From: Rhizophagus irregularis
Lineage: Eukaryota; Glomeromycota; Glomeromycetes; Glomerales; Glomeraceae
NCBI RefSeq assembly: GCF_026210795.1
Contig: NC_089446.1
Span: 62,001 to 126,000, forward strand
Reading direction: 5' to 3'
DNA length: 64,000 bases
Part shown: positions 23,620 to 34,113 of the stretch, piece after piece
How the letters are laid out: every line of letters begins with the position of its first letter
Position numbering within the stretch: the first letter of the stretch is position 1
The notes under the pieces: generated by a model
Told to the model about the DNA's origin: nothing
What the model saw: only the letters and a program-made list of their open reading frames with translations
Databases searched by the model: none
Made by a program: the position numbers and the translations under genes

Positions 23620-24654
23620 ATTATATAAGTCATAATAAGTCATAGTATTAGAATTTTATAGAAAGTTGTAGAATATTATAGTTTAATAAAACATTAAAAT
23701 GTATAAAAAGGTTGGATTTTAACTTTAGTCAACAGCCTTTTTGCTCAGCTTTTACGCTCAAGAATAATTAGTCATTAATAAAGAATTATCATTGTAGTTT
23801 TACTGTAAAAAATGATTAATAATTAATAATTCAATTATAAAAATATTAAAGTCCAGAAAATGAAATAAAGGGAAATTATTCTAATTTAATTTGTGATCTG
23901 CCAGTGAACCATAAAATTTGACTATTAAAAGGCAGTGATAAGTTCATATATATTTTTATCAATAATTTAGAATCTGCGATTCTGGAGAAAAAATATGGGA
24001 TAACTTGCCTTCTATTGATCATAGAGACATAAAATCATTACCATTAAATGCGTCTTGATGAGATGAATCCGATGAACCAAATTTTATTTTCCTACGACTA
24101 CTAGATGATGAGTTATCTTTAAAATTTTAAAATACTAAATTTTTCTTTTTTTCAAATTCAAATTTTCAGCTCTTATGAAAGTGTCTTTTGGTGCTTAAAA
24201 TTTTTACCAGTCTTTTATTATTAAGATAGCCAAATGGCATATTTTTATGTCTATAATATTAGTTTTCATATAATATTTTAGTAATTTGTACCTTGCATTG
24301 GCAGAACTGTAGATTCCGCACTATTAGTAAATATATATATAACTTTCACCAGAATTTAATAGCCAAGTTTTATACTGTTCACTGGCAGATCACGAATTAA
24401 TTATTTAATTTAAAGGAAATTATCGAAGTTTGAAAGTTAAATTTATAAAAGAAATTAAAGTCTAAATCAAGCGTAATAAAATGAAATAAATGTTATTAAA
24501 AGAATTATGTGTTTATCTGCAGGTGGCAAATGTGAATAATAATGCCTAACAGTATGTAATTCAAAGGACATTCAATCATTTTTATACCTAAAATTGATAA
24601 TAAAGAGTATTAAAAAATTATGAAGAAAAAAGAGTAATAAATATCATTATAATA
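23620..24654. other. Intergenic, no gene
   Basis: One copy of the dispersed dyad is at 24040-24075 (accattaaatgcgtcttgatgagatgaatcc). The word gatctgccagtgaac near 23895 is mirrored as gttcactggcagatc near 24378, suggesting the two ends of a further ~490-bp inverted-repeat element. No open frame is supported. Confidence 0.4.
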
Positions 24655-25093
24655 AGGGGAGTGACATATCACGTCATTATAGTATTACAATAAAGCTGAC
24701 CCCTCCCCCCTTCATGAAATTTATTGTCACGTGATCTATTAAATAATATACATTTAACCAATTACTATCATCAATTTGATATCATTCCAAATCTTTTTTT
24801 TCTTTACTAATTAATGTCAATACAAAATGTAACACTCAACTTTTATGTAAAAATTTTTTTAATCAACGTCAATACAAAATGTAACACTCAACCTTTTAAT
24901 ATGTAAAAATTTTTTAATTTCATAATGTAAAAGTTATTTTTGAATATTTAGATGAAAATAACGGAAAAATTTCTTATCAATATACCACAAAAAAAATTTA
25001 TAGTTTTGATACACATGGTACCCCTTGATTTGTGAAAGTTTGATCATTAAAATTTTCACGTCTGTGAAAAATTTTTACATCTGAGACTTCAAC

Positions 25094-27648
25094 ATGCAGG
25101 CTTTTCTGACTACACCAAAATATAATAAATTTTACGTTTATAAGACTCCTACAAACCAATACCAAAGGTTCTGTAATGCTTTTGGATATCATCGTATGGT
25201 GAATACAAGTAGAGATGCAATCCGAAATCCAAAAATTTGGATTATCCGCCAATCCATCCGATCTGAACGGATAATGGATGCATCCAGATGGATTAAGGAT
25301 ATCTGTTTTAATCTGAAACAGCATCCAATGATCGTACAGAGATGCACAATAGTTCATTCGAATCGTCGTAGTGAGACGATTTGAATGAGCTATTGTGCAT
25401 CTCTGTATGATCGTTGGATGCCGAGATACCCAAAAATTTGAAGTTAATCCAGATTATCCAAATTTAATCCTATGATAATCCGGATTGATCCGTGCAGATC
25501 ATGGATTGTAAAATTTCATCCGGATCGCATTTCTAAATACAAGAAACCCTACATATCCAAAAGTTAGTTTATGTGCAGAATGTAATAATGTATGGAAAGA
25601 AATTCGACATAAACCTAAAGATATTGAAAGTAAAATCAGAGAATACTTGGCAACTCCAATTCCAATCCAAGGTTTTATGCGAATTAATCAATCACGGCCC
25701 AGTACATCTCAAAATCCAAAGTCTGCTCAAACCAACCAAGTCCTTCAAAGGCCTATTGAAGAGATTATTGTAGCTGACTCTGTTCCGCCTCCTAATGCTG
25801 CTGCGCGAGAAAAGCCGTGGAAACCATTAATACAACCAATACGAAGCTTGCTAAACTTCAACGAATTTATAATTCTACTAATGACTTGGAGATTCAGAAT
25901 AATTTGTTGGAGCATATGGCAACTCTCAAGCAAGTTCTGCATGATGAGGATAACAAAATTAAGAAGTTGAAGCGTCAAGCAGGATATCAACAAAAAAGTA
26001 GAGCAAAAAAAGCAAGACTCTTACAAGAGCACAAAGAAGTGATACTATATGATTCACCTGATCGTCCGCCTTTTTTAACTCAATATCCCAATTTAATTGA
26101 GCATATACATGAATGCATTGAGTTTGGAGCTGCAGATAAAAAAAGAAAAAAAGAAATTATTAAAGTTCGAACCATTCGTCATCTTCGAGAGGATCTTAAT
26201 TCCAATTATAACGAATATCTCTCTCGCACCACCCTCAACAATTACTTGCTACCATCTCGGTCAAATACTAAAGCAGCAAAGTTACATCACCATCCGGCTA
26301 TTGTTGCAAATGCTTCAGTTTCACAAAGTGAAAGAAACGAGCATATTGATGAACATTATTGTCTTATATCTGTGAAAGGAGCAAAATAGTTTGCAGCATT
26401 ATTTTCAACACATTCTGTTATTATTTCACAGGACGATAAAGCCAAGGTTCCTCTTGGTATTCCTACAGTCGGAAGAACATTTCAAACTTTACAAAGTTTT
26501 CAAGAGCCAGTTACACTACCTGATCATGATTTTCCGATCAGTATGCAGCAAAAACTCATCCCATCGGTTTACTTACTAATTAACCCAAGTGATACAAACG
26601 ATACTTTTCGTAATGGTCAACTTTCAATTTTCATACGTCCACAATATCAAGTTGGCACAAGCTCAGCCACTCATATAATTGATCTTAATTCGCTAACTCA
26701 AGACAGTCGTTTTGATGAAATATTGAAAATTGACAGCCATATAAAACCAATTTGGATTATTTTAGTTGATGGAGGTCCAGATGAAAATCCCCGTCATATG
26801 AAAAATATATACCAGTATTGTAGAATGTTCCACGCTTTTGACCTTGATTACCTTTCTATTCGGACGCACACACCCGGTCAATCATCGTATAACCCTATTG
26901 AGCATATAGTATGGTAACGCTCTCTCAAAAACTTGCCGGCATAACATTACCAATCAACAAATATGGTTCTCACCTTAATTCTCAAGGCCAGGTTAATGAT
27001 TCAGAACTTGCAATGAAGAATTTTTGCTATGCTGGTGAGGCATTGTGTGCTCTCTGGGAACATGATCCTATTTTCGGGAAACCAGTCACCGTGCAATACA
27101 CTGATCAAAAAAGTTCCCCATTCGATGATATTATATTTCCTGGATCTGAAAAAGAAGGTACTAACGAGTCAGTTGTACCTTGGAAATGGTTAGAAAACCA
27201 CACTAGAATGTGTCAATATTCACTTGATATTAAGAAATGCGAGAACGCCTCTTGTTATTCACCTAAGCGTAATGAAGAGGCAGCCATTCTTCTTGCAGAA
27301 AATGATGGGTTTCTCCCACCTGTAACAAAAAGAAAAGATGGGCATTTTTTAAACCCGATTCATATATTAGAATACTGTGACAAGCTCAAGATACATGGAT
27401 ATGACGCCCACTGTCCTTCAATTAATGCAAATACTTATGATCGTCTCTGTTGTTCTGAATGTAATGCATACTTCCCAACACTTTCTATTGTTGCTTAACA
27501 TAAGAAAAATTATCATCCAAAACGACGAGGACGACCAGCCAGAAAAAAGAATCCTACCAATTCCATTGACGATTTTTCAGTTGTGCCTGTGTGTGACGTT
27601 CGAGTTTTAATAATTAATGACCAGGAAATACAATCAGAGGGCGAATAA
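25094..27648 (+). pseudogene. DDE transposase, interrupted and mutated
   Basis: Product of the outer transposon. The coding reading begins MQAFLTTPKYNKFYVYK and is cut at 25209 by a 326-bp MITE. Across the MITE the frame resumes with YPKVSLCAECNNVW. A coiled, basic middle (TKLAKLQRIYNSTNDL to RQAGYQQKSRAKKARLL) is followed by the catalytic core: QDDKAKVPLGIP (first Asp), ILVDGGPDENPRH (second Asp) and SYNPIEH (Glu). A C-terminal finger has CSECNA, then HKKNYH. Faults are a frameshift near 25815, TAG at 26387-26389, a frameshift near 26912 and TAA at 27496-27498 inside the finger. I recognise the family by its DGGPDENPR/NP-x-E core but do not assign it to a named superfamily. Confidence 0.75.
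25210..25535. mobile_element. MITE-D with 47-bp-arm central hairpin
   Basis: The ends are TAGAGATGCAATCCG and, reversed, TAGAAATGCGATCCG, with an exact duplication AATACAAG at 25202-25209 and 25536-25543. The centre (25320-25424) is a long hairpin: gcatccaatgatcgtacaga pairs with its complement around gatcgttggatgc, with loop gtagtga and a handful of mismatches over about 47 bp. It lies inside the transposase coding sequence; the frame on the left joins the frame on the right once one copy of the duplication is discounted. Confidence 0.9.
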
Positions 27649-28104
27649 AGAAGTTGGGTTCTTCGTAATATGTTCTTTCGCGTAAATATTGACAGCTTTG
27701 AATTTAGAATTAAACTGGGTAAAGGTTTCTAGAAAGGTGGGAATATTTTGTTTTATTGTATTTTATTGTATAAAAACACTTTTTAACGTTCTTATTTGCT
27801 TTTTTTTGTAGGTACGGATTTTAACTTTGGAATTGGCAGGTAAGAGGGACTATTGAAAGATAATTTTTCACAGCTTTTTTTTTTTGAATATAAAGCTTAT
27901 GCAACATAGTTAAAACAAAGAACAATACCGTATTTTGCGGGCCACAGTACCCCTATGCACAGTACCCTACAAAAAAGAACTCCCATTTTCTACCGATTTT
28001 ATTATTTAAAATAATTTAATAAATACCTAGGTATTACTCATGATAAATACCCAATTATTATATAAGTTTTATACATATCTACTAATAATAAAAACTCACA
28101 CAAT
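27649..28104. other. 3' tail of the outer transposon and junction zone
   Basis: No gene. 27770-27850 has splice-like words (tttttttgtaggtacgg, ggcaggtaagag). The 17-bp word TAAAACAAAGAACAATA at 27911-27927 recurs at 40271-40287 on the other side of the Polinton-like element. It runs directly into TACCGTATTTTGCGGG (27926 on), which is mirrored by cccgttatacggta at 40244-40257. Confidence 0.6.
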
Positions 28105-28543
28105 AGTAGTATGAAAACCCCAATTCTGGCTCACCCCCACCATATAATCTAAAATACTACCACTTTATATAATCTAGTTACCACCATCATATAATATAAT
28201 TACCACCATATAATCCACCTACCACTTTTACTATAATTTAACTACCACTTTATATAATCTAGTTACCACCATCATATAATTTTAATTACCACCATATAAT
28301 CCACCTACCACTTTTCATATAATCTAGTTACCATCATATAGTTTTATTACCACCATACAATTCTATTACCACCACACAATCTGAAAAAATTAACCGAACA
28401 AGAAATAGGATTTTAAAGCCAACGGAGCCAAAAAAGGTAAGGAAATATTAACCCATCCAGGAAACCAGCCATGGAGTCAATAGAGCGGAATAGCAAGGCA
28501 AGCAATTACCCTTATACCGAGAAAAAATGTAATTGAATAAAAG
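28105..28543. repeat. Left terminal inverted repeat
   Basis: Near-perfect inverted match to 39743-40182. The central part is a tandem of taccaccatataat-type words in several spacings. The inner end carries the leader motif GAAAAAATGTAATTGAATAA that precedes the first gene, so each terminal repeat supplies a promoter-like segment to the gene next to it. Confidence 0.9.
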
Positions 28544-28567
28544 ATTCATATATAAAAGGTTTACAAG
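28521..28567 (+). promoter_or_regulatory. Shared leader motif, copy 1
   Basis: GAAAAAATGTAATTGAATAA followed by aagattcatatataaaaggtttacaag directly before the ATG at 28568. The same string with the same spacing precedes the polymerase ATG at 39052; both contain a TATAAAA-like box about 12 bp before the start codon. Confidence 0.65.
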
Positions 28568-29240
28568 ATGTCACAATACAGACCATCACTAAGACGTGTA
28601 CTAGGTCAGTTTGAACTCAACATAGAAGAATGGGTAAAGGAAATAATGTGGTATTTAGATATAGCATATTTAAAAGCTTTAGATTCCGAATTTAGCAAAG
28701 AAAGTATGTTAGTATCTGGATTAGAAGAGCTAGTAGAAATATTTGATGAGATGTTAGAAGGTGATGATATATGGATACATCCATCACTTTTATCGCGAAT
28801 AAGATATTCTATTCTACCAGATGAGATGGCAATATATGAAAGATTTTCAGATATCATTAAGAACTTCTCAGAGGATAAAGAATTAGCATATGCATTATTA
28901 GACTTAGTAGAAATATTATCAAAAAAGAAACCTACAACATTCAACATTATAGATTACAATATACAAAGAATATTCACAAATCCTAATGATGAATATAGAA
29001 ATGAATTCAGCATCTACCATATTAAAGGAGATGAAGATATGGATGAAGACACAGATGAAGGACATAGATGAAGTAGAGCAGAATGAATTCAATGAATACT
29101 ATCAGAATCTTGCACCGACCACCGAGAGTCAGCTAGATAGGCTAAAAAATGAGTTGGCTATAACTCTATGTGACGAATGTCTTATGCCAACAAGAAGTCA
29201 GGAATGCGATTGCTGGATTTTACAAATAGAGGGTTTTTAG
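28568..29240 (+). pseudogene. Unknown acidic protein with C-terminal Cys cluster, frameshifted
   Basis: First gene inside the left terminal repeat; I do not recognise it. The first frame (28568-29071, 167 codons) is mostly helical and acidic (VSGLEELVEIFDEMLEGDD) and ends in an Asp/Glu run. In the next frame, from about 29055, the acidic run goes on as DIDEVEQNEFNEYYQN, to a C-terminal cluster LCDECLMP then ECDCW (possible zinc site, four Cys). The smooth acidic join suggests one protein of about 223 residues broken by a single-base shift near 29060-29070. It has the shared leader motif. The two frames could instead be separate genes. Confidence 0.55.
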
Positions 29241-29261
29241 TTCTCAGTGAAACCATTTTTT

Positions 29262-30052
29262 TTACCTCTCACAATCTGGAATAGGTGCATCACAAATAAA
29301 ATCCCCAAAATCATTCGGATTAGAAAACAACTTCTGTAAGAACTTATAAACCATATCGGCATCCAATTCAGTCTTAGTGCCAAATATATTAACCTTACCA
29401 GATTTAGGCCAGATATGTACCCGAATCTTTGAAGTAAAGATTATAGCAATTTTAGAATGAATATCACCTGCATCATTCTTAATATACTTTATCGGAAAGG
29501 GAAGAATCTCACGAATACCATCTATAGATTCTAAAGCATATGCTAAGGTAGAAAGATTAATAAACTTATCACCCCAATATTAATCACAAATTTATAATTG
29601 CGTAGGAGAGCCTTATTTCCACCCACAAGTTCTACAGAAGAAAATTCAGGTAGGGAACATTCAGAAAGGTAACGTAAGAAGATAGCAACAGGATCAAAAG
29701 ACCCGAAAACTTGTATACTACCAGATTTAGGAAAATAACGAATAGTATGTACAGTATCAGCTAAGATGATAACAAACTCAATGCATGCATTAAAAGTGCT
29801 ACCATCCCCTGTACGTCGCCGTCTATTTAATGGATTGTCAGGTGTACTTCGTCTGCATCGCCTCTCACCTTTTGGTTTAGACAAGTACTGTTCATAACCC
29901 TCAAAAGCTTTATGAATAAAGTTGCTATTAATGGCAATAACATCCTTAGTAGGTTCAAGCTTATGACCAAGCACGGTGTAATCAAGCCCTTCAACATTGA
30001 TCTTAAATTCAGTAACAGTAAGAGATGGAGTAAGTTCACTAAAAGTAAGCAT
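29262..30052 (-). pseudogene. Two-repeat protein, TBP-like spacing, frameshifted
   Basis: The first frame (30052-29543) gives 169 codons. The reading continues in a second frame from about 29580 to the TAA at 29262, about 264 residues in all. The two halves carry the same block: IRYFPKSGSIQVFGSF in the first and VHIWPKSGKVNIFGTK in the second, each preceded by a hydrophobic strand and followed by a helix. In TATA-binding proteins each half has a strand ending F-x-SGK, then a strand ending TGA and a long helix, so the two-fold plan is similar. A TBP-like DNA-binding role in transcribing the element is my inference, not established. It starts back to back with the F-box gene. Confidence 0.45.
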
Positions 30053-30103
30053 GTCTGGTTTTTTCTATTGATAGAAAAGAAATGTTCAAATTATTTTATC
30101 CTA

Positions 30104-30126
30104 AGAAAAAATCTAATTAAATAAAA
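30104..30126 (+). promoter_or_regulatory. Shared leader motif, divergent copy
   Basis: agaaaaaatctaattaaata matches the leader GAAAAAATGTAATTGAATAA at all but two or three positions. It lies 31 bp before the F-box ATG, in the 104-bp gap between divergent genes, so it could serve either side. Confidence 0.45.
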
Positions 30127-30156
30127 CTTCTTCATCAATATCTCATATGAGATACC

Positions 30157-30669
30157 ATGACAAACAATAGCTTACCTTTCGAACTTTTAGAAAAGATATT
30201 CAAAACTTCATATGAAGGTACTTACTCCCGTTGGCATTATCTTTGCAATTATGCATTAGTGTGTCGAAAATGGGCTGTAGTAGCAAACTCTCTCCTATGG
30301 GGTGAAACAGACCTTTATAACCTCTATAATATTAAGGAGTTCCAAATGTACAAACATCTCACAAAACCAGGGACAGTATGTGGAAAATATATCAGAAAGC
30401 TTAATATGGATGGAGTATTATTATGGCCTATCTGTATTGTAAAAATGCTACAAGCTTGCCCCAATATCCAGGAACTTAGCATAATAGATTATCAATACTA
30501 TGGTGGAAAAGGTGACGTTAGAGATTTGCTAAGTGAAATCCTGCATATATTACCAAACCTTCAAAAGCTAGATATCAGATATAGTCGATATTTTAAAAAT
30601 AGAAATGCCATTGAAAAACTCATAGAAACCCGTAAAGACCTAGAAATCAGAGTAACATGGCAAATGTAA
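30157..30669 (+). CDS. F-box/LRR-like protein, possible captured host gene
   Basis: An intact 170-residue frame. Residues 5-45 form an F-box: LPFELLEKIF, then LCNYALVCRKW and the closing LLW. F-box segments bind Skp1 and bring targets to an SCF ubiquitin ligase. Residues 80-165 are leucine-rich repeat-like (MLQACPNIQELSIIDY, ILPNLQKLDIRYSRY). F-box/LRR families are very large in arbuscular mycorrhizal fungi, where members are usually longer, so this may be a shortened copy picked up by the element. It is one of the few genes in the element without a break. A near-copy of the leader motif lies upstream. Confidence 0.7.
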   Translation: MTNNSLPFELLEKIFKTSYEGTYSRWHYLCNYALVCRKWAVVANSLLWGETDLYNLYNIKEFQMYKHLTKPGTVCGKYIRKLNMDGVLLWPICIVKMLQACPNIQELSIIDYQYYGGKGDVRDLLSEILHILPNLQKLDIRYSRYFKNRNAIEKLIETRKDLEIRVTWQM

Positions 30670-30905
30670 TATTTGTAAAGGCTAATCACTGCCAAAAAAT
30701 TTGGGCACTACCCTGTTACTGCCCGTCACTGCCGAAAAAATTTGGGCACTACCCGTCACTGCTGAAAAAATTTGGGCACTGCCCTGTCACTGCCCGCCAC
30801 TGCCCATCATCGCTGCAGAAGTTTGGGAAACACATGGATTTTTCCTAGCAAGATGACGCTTTAACTTAGAGGGAAAGTCAAAACTTGCTCCACATAGATG
30901 ACAGG
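30670..30905. repeat. Small tandem repeat between F-box and protease genes
   Basis: 30670-30830 holds three to four units of about 45 bp with tttgggcactaccc and tcactgcc words. It is GC-richer than its surroundings. The open frame over it is a repeat translation. Confidence 0.6.
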
Positions 30906-33900
30906 TTAATCTTCCTCGAGAGTGTGAATTTTTTTTAAGTCGATAGTATCCATCTGCAAGGAAGTCACGTTAGTTTTCCGTTTATGTAGAGAAATTGGAA
31001 TGGTAATTTTTTTACGTGATGATAGAGGGATGGTCAGTTGCCGATTTTGGAAATCTAGAATGACATTAGCACGATCAATCCAAGGTACACCCAGTAATAA
31101 AAAGTCCTTATCACTCTTAACAACCATGAAGTCATCTTCAATTTTTTTAGAGTTCTCCCCATCATACACAAGAATACCAAGACCATATACTGTCCCAATA
31201 GTATCAGATTTTGTCGCAACACCACTAAGGTCAGGAGCATTACTTCTATCAACGTCAAGATTTAGGCGCTTTACAATATTGTTAGATATCAGAGAACTAT
31301 CAGAACCAGTATCGAAAATTGTCGTAGGAATAACTAAAGATTTTTCACTCTCAGGTGCGACTACTTTGGTCTTAATAGTGACTACATCACTAGCAGACTT
31401 GCGGTTAACAATTCCAATACCTGCTATAGAAGACCATAAGTCATTATTACATATAACATCATCATTTTTACGGATTAAATTTGCAGCCATACTATTAGTT
31501 ACAACCGAAATCATAGGATGAAGGATAGATGTGAAAAGGTCCTTAACATTATCCCAAACTTTTTCACGTGTTTTTATTGAGGGTTCTCCTTTAAGCTGAC
31601 TGAGTACTGGTTCTTTATAATTAATGAATTCAGCATTCAGAGCATTGTAAGCAGATATAACAGTCTCTTTTGGTACAGCATTAACGAAGGATTGAACCAG
31701 AAGCTTTAAGAGTTGTATAAAAACCTCAAAGATAATACGCTGCCTTTCAAGTTGTGATTTTTTCTTATCAGTAGGCTTTTTATCTATACGTTTCCTTTCT
31801 GTAGGCTTTTTTTTTAATCCATAGCAGGCATGTCCAGAGTCTGAATCACTATCAGAGGATTCAGAGGAGTCAGAGGCGTCAGAAGAGTTAGAGGAATCAG
31901 AGGAGTCATGTGCATAATTTGTTTTCCTCTTTCCCTTCTTAGATTTTGGACAGGAACTCTTAGTATGACCAGATTTTCCACAACTTGAGCATTCTTTGAT
32001 TTCTTTGGTTTGCGTGTACCTGAACTTATACCAAATACCTGATTACCACGGTAAATATGGTCAGATGGTAAATTTTTATTAAGTTCTGTATCAATAAATA
32101 TTTCAAGATCACTAAGGGTTACTTTACTTATATCGATATCTCTTGGAAGACCTAATTTATATGCTTAAAGCAAGTAATCTCTGAAATGATGTATCATTTT
32201 GAGGACTTGAAAATGGACTAGAAGATGGTACTGGTACTGCAGATGATCTAGCCGTAGTCATAGGAATTTTAGAATTTATAAGATTCTCAATATCCGCTAA
32301 AGTTGGACCCTGGTATGTAACTATAGGAGTAGGTGGCATATCTGTCCTGTATTTCTCAACTTCTTCCAATTTATTCAGAATAGATGCAACTGAATTTTCT
32401 AAACCAATACGTCGCGCATCCAACTTATTTTCACTGGAAAGACCATTTAAGAACTGTTGCCGTACTAATTCATTCTGATTTACCTCTGGAAGAGTTGGAT
32501 ATGCAAGTCTAACCATTCTTCATAATTTAGAATAGAATCGGCTTACAGTATCACTACCTGAACAATAGCATTAAATGCAAGCTTGACTTTTCAGATGTTA
32601 TAGTAGGGAAGTAATGCTTAAAACGATATATTAATCGTCCAATACGTATTCCAGATCACAATTGTACCTCCATTATTAGCATTAGGATTATTAACAGCTA
32701 TACAGTAGGACGACCTCGACTATCAACCAATCTTCATCCCATACAGTATGATCAGGTATAAAATTAGCACCAGTAATAGTATTAACTGCAGCTGCTTGTC
32801 CATGTAATACATTAGCCCCTCCACGAAATTGATTTGCCGCTACAGCCTGTATAGCGCCATTATTCAAAGCATTAAAAGCAGCAAGATTGGCCACACCAGT
32901 ATTATCCAGAAGATTTACACATTCCCAATTTTTTCCTTTGATATGTGTTTCATACCAATCTCTAGCATCATCTTCAAATAAAGTTTCAAAGATCCCATGA
33001 ATCCTAACACGAGTCCTAGCATTAGCAGCAGGATCAAGTCCAGCAGACTCACACCATTGCCTGAATTCTTGAAGCCAAAGTTCTGGATCTTCACCAGATG
33101 TCTCCTCTAAATTTTTTAGGTGCATATCCTGCCATTATAGGTTGTTGTATTACCGGAGGGTTATTTTGTAATGCTAGAATCTGTTGATTCAAATTATTGA
33201 CCTGATTTTGCAAATTTTGGCCATGATTGCGACAGTTTAAAAATTGCCCTCTCCATGCTCGAGCTTGCTGAATGATACCATTAGCCCGCCTTCTACTTCG
33301 CTCTGTTTCAGTATTATAGCGCTGTAATAATCTATGAGCATTTCTTCTACTCTCATCACGTTCTCTCTGGACATTAGCTAGTTGGATTTGACTGTTAGCA
33401 AATTGAGCCTGGATGTTAGCCAATTGGATCTGAAGTATTTTGTGTAAGAAGCTTCCAATGTTGGCGATGACGCACTTCATTTGCATATGCATCCTCATAA
33501 GTACGTCTTGTTCTCAGTATAGTAGCACGTGTATTATTAAGTTCTTGTCTAAGATATTCTTCACGGTTATGTGCATCATCTAACAAACCTTCAAGTCTAT
33601 CCTCCATATTATCTTGATCTTCTATAATATTTCGCAACTCATTAGCATATCGGATAATGGCATCAAGACTATCATTTGCAGTGTTAAATAAATGATTTAT
33701 ATGAGGGTGTGCTGCTATAGTTGTACGATCAAGGTGAATACGAATACCAGCTACACTATTTGCTATAGTTGTCCGATTATTTAAGATTTCTGTAATAGGG
33801 TCAGGGGAGGAATTGCTGCCATGTTTTTCCGTTGTCTATTAGCAAGTTCTTTTATTCGATCTTTAAGTTGAATATTTAGAGTATCAACTTCAATCAGCTG

Positions 33901-34113
33901 ACGTTCTAATGCTTGAAGCCCTTCCTCCTTTAGTGATGCCGTTTCTAATGCTTTCTTAAGCTTTGCACGCAACTCAGCATTTTTTTGCCTAAGTTCTTCT
34001 ATCTCAGATTCATGACCCTCGATTACACCATACAGGTATTTTATATATTGCTCTTGTGATTGCAATGTATGTGCAAGCTTTGTAATCTGTGTCTTTAACG
34101 ATGTATCTTCCAT
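30906..34113 (-). pseudogene. Coiled coil-Gag-CCHC-retropepsin polyprotein, frameshifted
   Basis: One minus-strand reading of about 1,070 codons starting at ATG 34113. Its parts are: a coiled coil (34113-33781, QKNAELRAKLKKALE); more helix (33637-33091, NLQNQVNNLNQQI); a Gag capsid-type block (33125-32691, GEDPELWLQEFRQWC, then DDARDWYETHIKG); the second Gag half (32516-32157, NELVRQQFLNGLS); a CCHC knuckle near 31995-31955 (CSSCGKSGHTKSSC); an Asp/Ser run; and a retropepsin (31514-30906) with FDTGSDSSLI and the closing LLGVPWID. Retropepsins mature Gag shells in LTR elements. The pieces lie in shifted frames with about six to eight single-base breaks. Its 5' end overlaps the oppositely directed integrase by 13 bp. 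No LTR or reverse transcriptase is near. Confidence 0.75.

Noticed and set aside
31000-31521. Plus-strand frame opposite the retropepsin
   Set aside because: The minus strand has DTGS and LLG protease motifs; the plus reading has none.
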